From assembly GCA_039545315.1 (NCBI GenBank), contig BCIM01000004.1:894643-958642 (forward strand): a stretch of 64,000 bases of DNA, read 5' to 3'. Under the pieces are notes generated by a model, which saw only the letters and a list, made by a program, of their open reading frames with translations, ran no database searches and had not been told where the DNA came from. The stretch's first letter is position 1. Every line of letters starts with the position of its first letter. The DNA comes from Kondoa malvinella. Its lineage: Eukaryota; Basidiomycota; Agaricostilbomycetes; Agaricostilbales; Kondoaceae. A program made the translations under genes and the position numbers. This document shows, in pieces, positions 47,389 to 57,902 of this stretch.

Positions 47389-48155
47389 ATGGACGCAGAC
47401 CGACCACGGCGAGCCTCAACAGAATCCTACTATTCTTCTGACAGTGAAAGGTTCGACGAGACTTTACAAGGCAGATGCTCGGCTCTGTTGAAAGAATGCA
47501 GTGGATTAGAAGATGAGATCACAGGGTTGGAGGTCCGTCTGATAGGGCATGGCCAGTCTGCTAGAGCTGATAGAGAGTTGTTTCGTTCGCTCGCAGGCAA
47601 GAATTGAAGAGAGGATGGCTGCTTGGGATAAAGTGTTGCAAGGCATGAGGGCGAGTGATGCTGAAGCTGTAGTGCGTGCTCTCACCTAGGTCGGTGTTAG
47701 CTATGCTGAATGGGACTTAGGCCCTCAGTAATCGTGTGGAAGCAGCGCGAACATCAATCCGAGAAACTATCGACGGTCAGTTATACTCTGCTCAACAGTC
47801 CAACAGCAAAGCAGAAGAGAAGCGCGACAGCTCGCGGGTGGAACTGGAAAAGACCAAGAAGCTCATTGATGAGCTGTATGAGCAGGTGAGTGTGCACTTC
47901 TTTGGTAGCGCATAGAGGTTGCTGAATCTAGGAGACAGATGAAAGTACTACATGCGAAAGTCGCGAGTGAAGAAGCTACAGCTCGACAAGTAGTAAAGAC
48001 CAAGTCTGCTTTCTCCTGTACGCTTCTCTCATCCCCCTTCTTGGAGAAATTGAACGAATCAATCTTGAACAGGCTTCGCATGCATTCTCGCTGCTTTACT
48101 CGTGGCTTTACTAGCGGTGCTCTTTACCGATCTAGAAGACATCACCCTGCCTTGA
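47389..48155 (+). CDS. Tail-anchored coiled-coil protein
   Basis: No family recognised with certainty. MDADRPRRASTESYYSSDSE is followed by a long amphipathic helical region over three exons (CSALLKECSGLEDEITGLEV; RIEERMAAWDKVLQGMRASD; RVELEKTKKLIDELYEQ). An in-phase intron ending GAGACAG then leads to MKVLHAKVASEEATARQVVK. A final exon adds one C-terminal membrane helix, FACILAALLVALLAVLFTDL, with only seven residues after it (stop 48155). The design, cytosolic coiled coil plus a tail anchor, is SNARE-like, and a divergent Golgi Qb-SNARE is one possibility. I do not see a clean zero-layer glutamine heptad pattern, so that remains open. Using the nearer acceptor (ATCTAG) would end the frame at 13 residues without the anchor. 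Confidence 0.55.
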
Positions 48156-48367
48156 TCATCTTCTGATCTCTTTGCGCCGTATAAGCACCGCATGTCGTCA
48201 TCTACACCTTCTGCCGAGTCTTCTATGTAAGCGCCTCAGCCGACTACTCTCATGTGATCTCATCCCGACCTGATAGCAAGGGCATGATAGTCAGTCGCAG
48301 CACGTGGATGAATTCATAACAAACACCGCCTAAAGCGTTCTCTCCTTCAATTCGCCTTGCTTTCGTC

Positions 48368-48892
48368 ATGTCTACCGAGGTGACGCCTACGGATACAACC
48401 TTGGCGCTCAAAGAAGAAATGACGCCCAAGACCTCTTCAACGGACCTCAAACCAATCCTCATCCCTCCTTCAGAAGAGGAAGCAGAGCTCATCTTTGAAC
48501 GAGCAACGTACGCAGGTGGTATACCTCTCACTCGAAGTCCACCAACACAGTTTGTCTTTATATCCTTATCCGTTCCAATGCTAAATGTTGAGATCTATTG
48601 TTACAGTATGCCCGAATTCGCTCAAACGTTGCCCAGTCACTATCACCGAACCGGGCTCGCTTTCTCGTTTCATGATTTCTTGGATGTTGAAAAGTCGTTG
48701 AGCAGAACTGGATCAGCTAGTGGTTGGGCATTAGGTATGTGAATGCGATCGGTTTCGATGAGACGAAGCTGAATAATTGATGCAGAGGATGGACATTGTC
48801 GCTGTCGAGTCGAGGATGAGAGGGGTCGTTCGAGATACCGCGGTGAAGATGAAGGGCAAGGGCAAGAGACTTGGGAGATGGAAATGGATTAG
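48368..48892 (+). CDS. Unknown small acidic protein
   Basis: Not recognised. MSTEVTPTDTTLALKEEMTP continues as a coherent frame to SEEEAELIFERAT. A GTACGC intron ending TGTTACAG joins in phase to MPEFAQTLPSHYHRTGLAFS and FHDFLDVEKSLSRTGSASGW. A second intron (GTATGT to GATGCAG) joins to EDGHCRCRVEDERGRSRYRG and ends MEMEMD-like at 48892. Alternative joins give different C-termini, so only the first exon is solid. If correct, its stop codon overlaps that of VMA21 by two bases, tail to tail. An upstream short frame at 48193 (MSSSTPSAESSM) may be a leader exon or part of the 5' UTR. Confidence 0.35.
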
Positions 48893-49302
48893 AGCGTCTT
48901 CTTTTCCTCTTTCTGTACTGGTGCAGATGCAGAAGGCGAAGTTTGGTCTTCTATTAATGCTACAATCACATAACCGAACAAGATGATGTTGGCTGTTACT
49001 GCGGCTGTTATGGCTGCTCCATTCTGGTTTGTCCCTGCATGACACTTCTCAGCTTGAAGCAATGAAACACGGTTGTAAGGGATTGCTCACCTTCAAAGAA
49101 GTAGTGGAGCGATAGGAAATAGGCAGAAACGGGCGCTACAGCCATAAAGACTGTGAAGAGGCCAAGCTTTGCCAGAACGGAATTGCTGTCGACCCCAAAA
49201 GAAGTCAGCTTGGAGGCAGACCGTGAACTCTTGAGGTAAAGGGACTGACTAGCTTGGCGCTGAAGACGACTCTGCTGCTGTGATCGTTACTCTGTTGCTC
49301 AT
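48889..49302 (-). CDS. VMA21: V-ATPase assembly factor Vma21
   Basis: ER protein needed to assemble and export the V0 sector of the vacuolar ATPase. MSNRVTITAAESSSAPSY is joined across a GTCAGT intron to NSVLAKLGLFTVFMAVAPVS and AYFLSLHYFFE (first helix). A second intron leads to GTNQNGAAITAAVTANIILF and GYVIVALIED (second helix). The cytosolic tail ends EEKKTL, a K-K-x-x di-lysine ER-retrieval signal as in yeast Vma21. The length (~100 residues), the two-helix hairpin and the tail all fit. The promoter is shared with the BTB gene (divergent, about 330 bp). Confidence 0.85.
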
Positions 49303-49632
49303 GTCTGTCTCGCTTCTGTCGTGTGTCGAGGAAGAGAGGGTCGAAATCGTGTCAATGTCATTTCATGTCTACATTGCCCTCTTTCGTCCTCTCCTGCCTG
49401 CTATATGCCTCTCTATGATCTTGTCTGTCCATAAGCTACATTGAAGCGATCGCGGTCCAATATGCGAGCAATGGTCTATTGTTCATGTCGAGCGCCAGAT
49501 GCTCGAACAATGCGCAAACGCAAGTTCTTTAGTGCATCCGTGTCCATTGTCACAGCGCATGTCCTTGCGCAGAAACTTGTCTGTGCCTCTTGCTTTCTTC
49601 ATACCTCATATCAATCGAGAAACATCAACACT
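49303..49632. other. Divergent promoter region VMA21 / BTB gene
   Basis: 330 bp. The + frame carrying the BTB start is open upstream to 49441, so a longer N-terminus is possible, but the extension is Arg/Cys-rich and unlike the Ser-rich start chosen. Pyrimidine-rich stretches (ttcgtcctctcctgcctg) are visible. Confidence 0.4.
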
Positions 49633-51805
49633 ATGATCGCTCATCCTTTCGCGCAAAGACATGCTGCAACAGCTAGCAGTAGCTCCTTCCTCTATGCTTC
49701 TTCGTCGGCTTCCTCTTCTTCTGGCAAAAGCTCGTATGACACAGCCACAGTCAACTTGCCGCCTCAGTCCATCTTTGAAGACGACGACGACCGCTCGCAT
49801 ACTCTTACGCCGAGAGATCGCTTGCAAACTCTTTCATCTCGCTTCTCTTCAGAGTCATTAAGGGGCAATTCAAAGTAAGTTCGAAGCCTTCTTCTATTGT
49901 TTTGAAGTTGCTGATTTCGCTTGCGATTGCAGACCTTGGTTGAAGCCTTTCCAAATCATCAGCTCGAAAGCTCAGGCTACTGCTCCTGCTATGAGAGGCG
50001 TTGATATCAGCGAACCGCTCGTTAGGTTTGTCTTGCTTCAAACCTTTCGACTTCTCTTGGCTGACTGTCATCTAGCTCCGAGGATGAAGTTGAAGACCTC
50101 AGGAGCGACATTAAGCCTATTCGTACGCTTCCTCCCAGACCAAAGCGAACTCCCGCTCGATCCGAAGCTTCTCTCCCTTCCCCTCCTTCCCGATCTTCCT
50201 CCCGGCAAGCGCTTCACGCTCATCAAGCCCATCAAGGTTTCGTCAAATCCCCATCCGAAATGTCCAGCGAGCGCTCCCCAACGCTTCCATTGTTCCCTCA
50301 ACGACTCGTCTCTGCTTTCTCTTCAACAGACGGATCGACTTCTGTTTCATATGGCTCTCGCTCAGACTATACTTCATCGTCCTCGCCAAGCAAAAGACAG
50401 CGTTTCGACTCTTTGAGCTCTTCCAACCCTTCAAGCGCTTCTTTCCCTCTCCCGCCATCTCGTAAACCCAAACCAGCGCCTATCCTCACCAAACGATCTA
50501 AATCAACTAGCGCTTCCCCAACCTCGCCATTTAACGCGACTTTACTCAGACCAGTCCATGCGTATCCTCAAGACGCTTCGGACCAGCAAAAATTGGTAAC
50601 GCTCAACGTTGGTGGAGGTGGCTTGCAGAGATTCACTTTACCTGTCAAGACGCTCTTGAGTCAGCCGTCGAAATTGGGCACGTTCGTGAAAGAGGCGATT
50701 GTTGAAGCGGAGTTCAGAGCGGATTGTGCTACTGAGTTTGACGAGCGCGGAATGGTGAGTCTGCTCCTTTATTTAGGCTGCCAAAGCTGACGGATATACA
50801 TAGTCACAGCAATGGCCTGATGCACTCGAAAGCCCTATCATACTCCAGCCTGGTCAGCGATCGCCAAGGGAGAAGCTCCTTGCATTGGCAGCACACGAAT
50901 CTCGAGAAAACCTCAAACGAAATTCAGCAGATGATCAAATGGTCTTAGGCGAGATGAGCGGTGTCTATCCTTCACCTAACCATCTTTCGCCTTTGAGAGT
51001 CAATGTCGCACAAGCTGAATTGGTCAGATCGCCTGCTAGTAGGCCCAAGAGTGCCCGAGCGACCATTCTGGGATTCGACGAACTGCCGACCGAAACTGGT
51101 GAAGACGACTGGACGGCCGATTACCTTCCTGCTTCGATCCCTCATTCGCTCAGTTGCATCATCAATACTCGAGCACTCACGGTCGGTCGAGAATCTGTCG
51201 GTCCAGAAAGCGCTCCCGGTTTATCATGCTCTTCATCGACCAGCTCAGAAGACGACGCGCCGCATATCGTAGCGGCTGACTACTTTGTCGATACACCAGC
51301 TCGTTTGCCCAACATGCCAACCACAAAGCTGGATGAAATGGTCGAGCTTTTCCTTGAACGCGACCCGTCTCGATACGAAGCTATCATCCACTACTTGCGC
51401 ACTGCTCGTCTACCTCGCTCATTGGACATCACCTCTACGCTTTCTTTCGCCAATTCCAGAAGAACAAGCGATTCCAGCTCTTACTCTCAGATCGAATTGT
51501 CAGACCTACCGCAACATCTCACTGCTCTTCTTCTTCACCCAATCATTTCACAATTGCAAGATCTACGAGAAGAAGCTGCCTGGCTTGGTCTGCAGGGACT
51601 AGAAGAAGAATGTCTTTCGCGATATTCGCAGCTCAATACCATGCTCAACAGCGGTTCTTCTGCCTTCACCGACTCGGAACAACCAAGAACTGCTCGACCT
51701 GCTCAACGTGCTTATAGAGCTAGACCGAAAGCTGCTCCTCGATCTGCTGTCTCTCCTTCAAAGCGCCCAACACCAGTTGAAGAGATGGATGAGAATTGGC
51801 TGTAA
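49633..51805 (+). CDS. BTB/POZ (KCTD-like T1) protein with split domain
   Basis: Likely adaptor of the BTB fold; partner unknown. The N-terminus (MIAHPFAQRHAATASSSSF) and the next ~200 residues are Ser/Pro-rich and basic. A T1-type BTB begins KLVTLNVGGGGLQRFTLPVK, TLLSQPSKLGTFVKEA. The matching second half, ELFLERDPSRYEAIIHYLRT ARLP, comes only about 200 residues later, so the fold is interrupted by a low-complexity insert carrying an intron near 50755. After it, LREEAAWLGLQGLEEECLSR is the usual helical end of a KCTD BTB. The tail is disordered and ends VEEMDENWL at 51805. Two other introns are at about 49876 and 50027. MDM34 follows on the same strand, 351 bp on. Confidence 0.7.
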
Positions 51806-52156
51806 AGGCATTCGGACGCATATAGAGTAATTTGTTTTCATAATGATTTTCTGCAATAGAGTGTGAGACTTGTAACAAGCTTGTTGACTTTTTCGCGCTC
51901 CGCCTTTCACCGATTTTTTGCAGTTCACTGCTCGGCCAAGAACTGTTTAAAGCGATACCCGATTTGCGTCCTATATTCCCTCCCTTGGAAGCTTTATTAG
52001 ATCTGTATACATTCAGCTTGAAGCGAGAGAAGGACGGCGCTTGAATACATCGATGCCGCTCTGACGCATACACAACGGCAAGAGACTCTGTTGATCTGAT
52101 CAAGACGGAAGAAGTTGGAAGCCTTGCAAGCAATCACGAACAGCGGCTGCTCTGCT
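51806..52156. other. Promoter region of MDM34
   Basis: 351 bp between two + genes. A 137-codon minus frame (51720-52133) covers it but overlaps the BTB coding end and shows no motif, so it is treated as chance. AT-rich sequence (taatttgttttcataatgatttt) follows the BTB stop. Confidence 0.4.
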
Positions 52157-54393
52157 ATGTCCTTTGTCTTTGAATGGCCCAAATTCAGTGAAAGCTTTTA
52201 TCACCATGCAACTGAATTGCTCGAGAATGTACGCGCTTTGTGAACACACGGCCGTCCGTAGCGTGGCTCATGTGATAGCTACAGGCACTCAATAAGGGAG
52301 AGAAGCCAGCTATTATAGCCGATCGAATAGTCGTCAAAGAGTTGGACATGGGCACTTTGGTGGGTCGCCTGTCTGCGCTGCCCTTGCAATGTGTTCTCAT
52401 AACAATGGTAGCCGCCTGATCTAGAAGTACTGGAGATTGGCGACTTGACGAAAGATCGCTTTCGAGGCATCTTTCGACTGTCCTACAGCGGAGATGCGCA
52501 CATAGAGCTACAAACGAATGTTCAGGTAGGCTTGTCAATCAGAGAGTATAAGTGGTACTGATGATGATGATGAGGATGCAGATCAATCCTCTATCGCATG
52601 CAAAGCCCGGTCTAGATATCCTACCATCACCCTCTGTGCTTTTCGCTTCAGCTCCGCTAATAGTACCAATGCGACTGCGCTTGTCAGCGCTTCATCTACG
52701 CGCAATCATGGTTCTCGTCGTCTCTCGGCAGAAAGGCATCACTCTAGTCTTCAAGAACGACCCTCTCGAATCTGTCAACGTTTCTTCCTCCTTTGACTCG
52801 GTGGGCGTCATACAAGGCTACATTCAGCGAGAAATAGAAGGTCAACTCCGAGAAATGTTTCGCAACGACTTGCCCAGCATCATACACAAACTCAGCCAAA
52901 GATGGTTAAGCGAATCGGGAGCAAAAGCTGCCAAACCGCCTAATCAGCCAAATGCTCCTCCGCCTCAAATGCCTCTTCGTTCAGGGTTCGATTATCCATT
53001 ACCAGATGGTCAGCACAGACAACTCTTTGGCCCAGCTTCGTCTGCTGCTTCACAAGCTGGCTCAATACCCATGTCCAACGCCCCGTCAGCCGAAAGTCAC
53101 CTATCTATGCCTTCGAAACGTACACCTATGCGACCGAGAATCATCAAGTCACCTTCTGAAATGAGTCAATTGTCAGTAGCGGATGAGATAGAGAATTATG
53201 ATCCAACGTATGGGATGCGGCCGGAAGAGATGCCTTCTGCTCAAGGGTACAAGCGGGTGGGGAAACTGTGGAGCAGTGATCAGAGGGGTCTGGGTGATGC
53301 CTTGTACGAGGATGAAGCGCCAGATGCCGACGAGGATGAGTCGTGGCAACTTCCTTCTTCACCGATCCAATCCGAAACGCAGTGGTCCGATCACGACAGC
53401 TATATCAGGTCCATGCAAGGGTTGGACTGCGATATACTGCCTGCAGTTGGAGGAGGCTTCATCTCAAGACCAAGGGTGATACATTCCCAGTCGCAAATGC
53501 CGCCTAACAGAAGACATTCATCAGCATCCCACTACGATCATGCGACGCCACTGGCTGTTCCTCGTAATCGACCAATGTACAGCAGGTCGAATACAGCTGA
53601 TGTCGAACGACTTTGGTTGGATCAAGAGACGCCTTCGCTGAATAACCGGCGACCTTATCTTAATATCATGCCTTCTTCGCAATCGGTACCGTCAATGGCC
53701 TCTTCTCCGCTTAGTCGCAGTCTGTCGGGCGATAGCCCGTCAAGTGCAGCTTCGCCGTATTCAAGATCCTCGTCGCTTTTCTTCCAACCTACTCAATCGT
53801 CTTCTTATTCCTCACTAGCTTCTTCAAGATCTCTGTCACCTCTAACGCCAGGAGAAGAAACAGAAAAGCCACGCTCAAGATCAGAAGGCAGGAAATCACC
53901 TTCTCCGCCTCCCTTCCTTGACCGACGTGGGAACTCAGCCCTACCAGATCTGTACAACACCTCAGATGATATCGAACAGCCAGGAATCACTCTCAATCCA
54001 AAAAAGAACGAAATGTCTGCCCATTTGGCAAGTCTGGCAAACAACCATCAAACATTTAGCATTTTCACACGCCCATTTGATCATTTCACCGCTCGATCTT
54101 TCCCGAGGCCTGTAGCGAAAGGAAGGAAGAGTGGAAAAGAAACGCCCGGCGTCGACAGGATACCAGTCAAGGGGAGGCAAAAAAGAGTCCATCGTTTCGG
54201 CGCAGCAGCAGAAGCGGAAAAGGCAAAATCCGTCGGAGGAACACCACTCATGTCGCCTCGAATGGACGACGATGCTCGATCCATTTCAAGCATGTCGTCT
54301 TACTTCCCACGGCAGAACGCCCCGCCTATACACCTTCAACGACCCTTACGACCTGGATTTCGACAAACGCATTCAGAGTATGTGGCTAGATGA
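52157..54393 (+). CDS. MDM34: ERMES complex subunit Mdm34
   Basis: Mitochondrial outer-membrane component of the ER-mitochondria encounter structure, a lipid-transfer tether. The first exon [24 protein letters not shown] matches the family start. It continues [45 protein letters not shown] and [18 protein letters not shown], then [11 protein letters not shown]. The lipid-binding SMP domain ends in [20 protein letters not shown] and [20 protein letters not shown], followed by [21 protein letters not shown]. The remaining ~400 residues are Ser/Pro-rich and disordered, as in other fungal Mdm34. Introns follow LLEN, MGTL and NVQ; the last exon (from 52573) is long and uninterrupted to 54393. The intron before it holds a GAT-rich run (gatgatgatgatgagg). 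Confidence 0.9.
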
Positions 54394-54626
54394 AGCATCA
54401 TATACCCTCTTCCTGCACGGTGAATTGTACAATAGCGCACTTCAATGTATTTTCTTGTTCGACTCCAATCTTCATATTTCATCGCGACAGATTCAGCAGT
54501 GCCTTCGACAGGAACAGCACAGAAGATGTCCCGTCTTCTGTTCTAGAGCGAAACTTGACGAAGTCTAGGTCAAGGTCGATTACGTACATATGCGTTGATG
54601 ATGGCCGGTCAGTGGATCCCGTCATG
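54394..54626. other. Convergent 3' region MDM34 / Virilizer-like
   Basis: The 233 bp between the two stops contain frames that continue from either side but nothing recognisable. No hairpin or repeat stands out. Confidence 0.4.
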
Positions 54627-57600
54627 TCACAGGGGTTCCGAGCTGACGAAGGTGTCCACATGTTGACTCGGTAGGCGCGCGTTACTCGAGAAAGAGGTAC
54701 GCTGAGCGCGGAAGTCTTGGTCGTTATATCGCTTGACGGCAAAATCTCGCCGAACAGGAGATTCTCGACCAGCGCGCAGCACGTTCTGAGCCATGACCAA
54801 TAGTGGAGCGAGCTCGCGGCCCGGCTTTAGCTTCAACGGCTCGGTTTTGCTGGATGATGTATCGCCAAGTTGTGTCAGGACACTCTGGAGGTTTTCAAGA
54901 TTCTCAGGTGCTATTCGAGACGACGCGCGAGGGGCTCGAAGCTCAGCCAGTGGGAACCCTTCGATGATGGCTTTCTTTCCAATCGGCACTTTCGCAAACT
55001 CGCACAGCAGAGCGACGGAGCCGCCCAAACGCCAGCCGCCCATCGTGTCGTCCTTTGTCGATGATCGGACACTTGATTCGTTGAACCGCTTGCGCACTGA
55101 CTGGACCAAGGCATAGCAAAGACCGATCGAATGTCGAGCCTCTCGCGCCAGTAGCTCGCTAAGGAGTTTCTGCGTCCGCTCACACTCGAAGTCACACTTG
55201 ACTACCAGAAAGTCGCATAGGTGAGGCGAGATCGATAAACCAGAGCGATGCCAGCTTGAAGCCTTTTCGCTTTTGAGCAGCTTGGCAAGGAGCGTGCATA
55301 TAAGCTCAGAATCCACAGCGATGCTGTGTTGCAGTATATCGGAAGCTATTGATTTGCCCAACATTGTCGGCGTTGAAAAGGAAGGCTGAGATTCGAAGAT
55401 AGCAAAGCTTTGCTGGTGGATTCGTCGCGCGTAGGCAGGAAGAGGGGCGAACAGCTTTTGCGTGCAGAGAATACAGCCAATACGGTAAAAAGCAAACACG
55501 GGCTTGACCAGCAGTGATAGTCTTGCTGACTGCAGCTTTCTCGAATTGATTTGATCCACTTCATTTTCCGCAAAGAGCTGTGCTATCACGCCTTGCAATA
55601 TTGTGAGGCAGCGAAGACCAATATCGCAAGCCTGTAGCAATCTCTGGGATTCAGGATGAGCGGCACAGCTGGTCCATCCGAGTGACACCGAACGGGTGTA
55701 AGACCGCAGCTTCAGATGTTCTTCCAACCAAGTCGCTGCTTCAGATAGTACGGAGACTATATGCCAGAGAAGAGGTGCTTGGGTGGGTTGACTTTGGCTC
55801 CATGTTTCCTCCAATTCAGGTAGGTCTGCTGCAGATGACTGTACGAGAGAAAGAGCTCGAGCAATCGACTGGATTTTGGATATTGACAGGCTTTCGAAAG
55901 ACGCATCGATAAAGAGATGTGATATTGAGTCGGTTTTCGAAGGTGTGGACCAGATATTGTGCATGTTTGTTGTGAATAGACTTGATGCCAAGCGCGGCGA
56001 ATATGCAATTAGGCGTTGAGAGGTCTGCTTGACATCAATTTAATTCGTATGGCAATCAGAAGAGAATGCTCACATAGGCCATAGCAGGAGTCATGCTCTC
56101 CATCAAAGCAGTCCGACGATCACTCTCACCCGCAGCCAAAATCAGAGCGACGGCTCTTAAACTCCCCAACAACACTTCCACCTCTACATCAGCGCTCTTG
56201 TGACCCAAAGCAGCACAAACCAACACTTCTTCCAACTCCTCATCCTTACCTTCCAGATCCATCATTTCTAACCTCTCAACCCAAGCTTGCGTATACTCAG
56301 AAGTACTTATATGATGCAACAACCAAACAAGACCTTCATCCGACCTTAAGGCGCAAAGACAGAGTTCCCGGAAATGTTCTCGCACAGGTGAAGGCGTTTC
56401 TGAGTATTCGATCAAGCGCCAAAGAAGGTCCAGATAGTTTTGTTGTTTGAGCGCGGCGTAAAAGTGTTTCGCAGAATCGGGAGAGAGGGAGTTGGACAGA
56501 TTGAGGATAGGCGAAAGAAGAGAAGAAAGGTGCTGGGAGGCGCTTGAGAGCTCTTCGTCTGATATAGCTGTTTCGAGGTTGATGAGACCGAGATTGATTT
56601 CATTGATGCTTTCAAACAGAACAATTTGCCGTTTCAACAGCTTATCAATCGTATAGAGCTGTTGCCGTAGACGTAGCTTTGTTGGAAGGGTCACATCTTC
56701 TGTGAGCGACTTGGCCAGTTGGAAAACGTCAGGGTTAGAGAGTACATAGGGCGAAAGACTGCATTCGCAGATGCAGCGGTATACATCGCGTCGAATAGAG
56801 ACGGGCAGGGAGGCTTGGTTGAGGAAATCTGCCATGCCGAGGAGAATGCTCTGTACATCTGATAAGTACATTCTATGTGGAAGGTTGAAAGACTTACTGA
56901 TAGGGAATTCGAAGCCTGCTGCAAGACTGACAGATTGCAACAGCAGCGTAAAAGCTTGTCTAGCGAGGCTCTATCCCACAGCTAAAGTATAACATCAGAC
57001 ACGCTACGTTCCAAAGCAAGCTACATACAGCGTCTCGCACCGAAGCCCAAAGTTCTTGCAGAGCTGTCACGGCTTCCTCAACTGTCTCCACTGGCATGCT
57101 CTCCACCTCTGAAGCACCCATCTGCTGCACTCTGTCCAATATATTACTCCGAACATCTACGATATTCGCTTGAGACGCGTTTCGAGGGCGAGCAATTTCG
57201 AGCAAGACATCTTCGATAGTTTGGTCTGCCCGTACTAGATCCTCGTGTTTAAGGTTCACGAAGGTAGAGAGCGAGCTCGGTACTGTTTTAGGCTGATGCG
57301 CAGCTATTTCCACAAGCAGATTTCGAATGTAGTCAAAGTTCGGTCCAGTCTGAGCTGGCGAATCTACTACTCTTCTTTTCGTAGATGGCTCAGCACTTTC
57401 TTCAGCGATCTTACGCTTCATTGGCACATTTAGAAGTTCTTCTGGTTTGACTTTCGCTGGCTTGGATTCCCCATAAATGGCCAAGGTGATGCTCGAGAAG
57501 GTACCACGAAAAGCTAATAGACGTCCATAAGCAGTACTGGCAGGCAGGTCATAAGCTTGTATACAGCCTTCATCTGTGTATTCCGAGTTGAAGGGTTTCA

Positions 57601-57826
57601 TCGTTGCGTTCGCTCCCTTTGACGCAGGCATTTCATGACAGAAGACTTGGAATGAGAAGGAAGTAGGACAAGTCTGAGACAGGGTATCATGTCCAGCGAA
57701 GACAGTTGAGCCATTTGGTATAATGCGCAATTGAGTGATTCGCAGCGCTTCTGTCAAACGCAAGGTGTGCAGCTCGTTCTCTTGCTTGGAATGCAGTGTG
57801 CCATGCCAGATGAGCTGAGAGCTCAT
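54627..57826 (-). CDS. Virilizer (VIRMA)-like protein
   Basis: The N-terminus resembles the Virilizer N-terminal domain: LIWHGTLHSKQENELHTLRL, TEALRITQLRIIPNGSTVFA, then SFSFQVFCHEMPASKG and GRLLAFRGTFSSITLAIYG. A basic nuclear-localisation-type segment follows (MKRKIAEESAEPSTKRRVV). The remaining ~800 residues are helical and Leu-rich with no enzyme motif, as expected for the armadillo-like body of VIRMA (for example FELCLCALRSDEGLVWLLHH-like helices at 56.3 kb). Only three or four introns: one near 57000, one near 56900 and one at about 56030. VIRMA is a scaffold of the m6A mRNA methyltransferase complex in animals and plants, and some fungi keep the complex. The family call rests on the N-domain pattern and overall shape. 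The promoter is shared with ETR1, 77 bp away. Start 57826 (MSSQLIWHG). Confidence 0.6.
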
Positions 57827-57902
57827 TCTATGGGTATCGTTTCAAGCTTGCATGGTCGCTCAGGCCAAGAAGCAGAGGTGGTCGCGGCTTGCTTGTTCCA
57901 TC
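57827..57902. promoter_or_regulatory. Very short divergent promoter
   Basis: 76 bp separate the start codons of the Virilizer-like gene (-) and ETR1 (+), so both transcripts must start inside this gap or inside each other's 5' region. No TATA-like element is visible. Confidence 0.5.
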
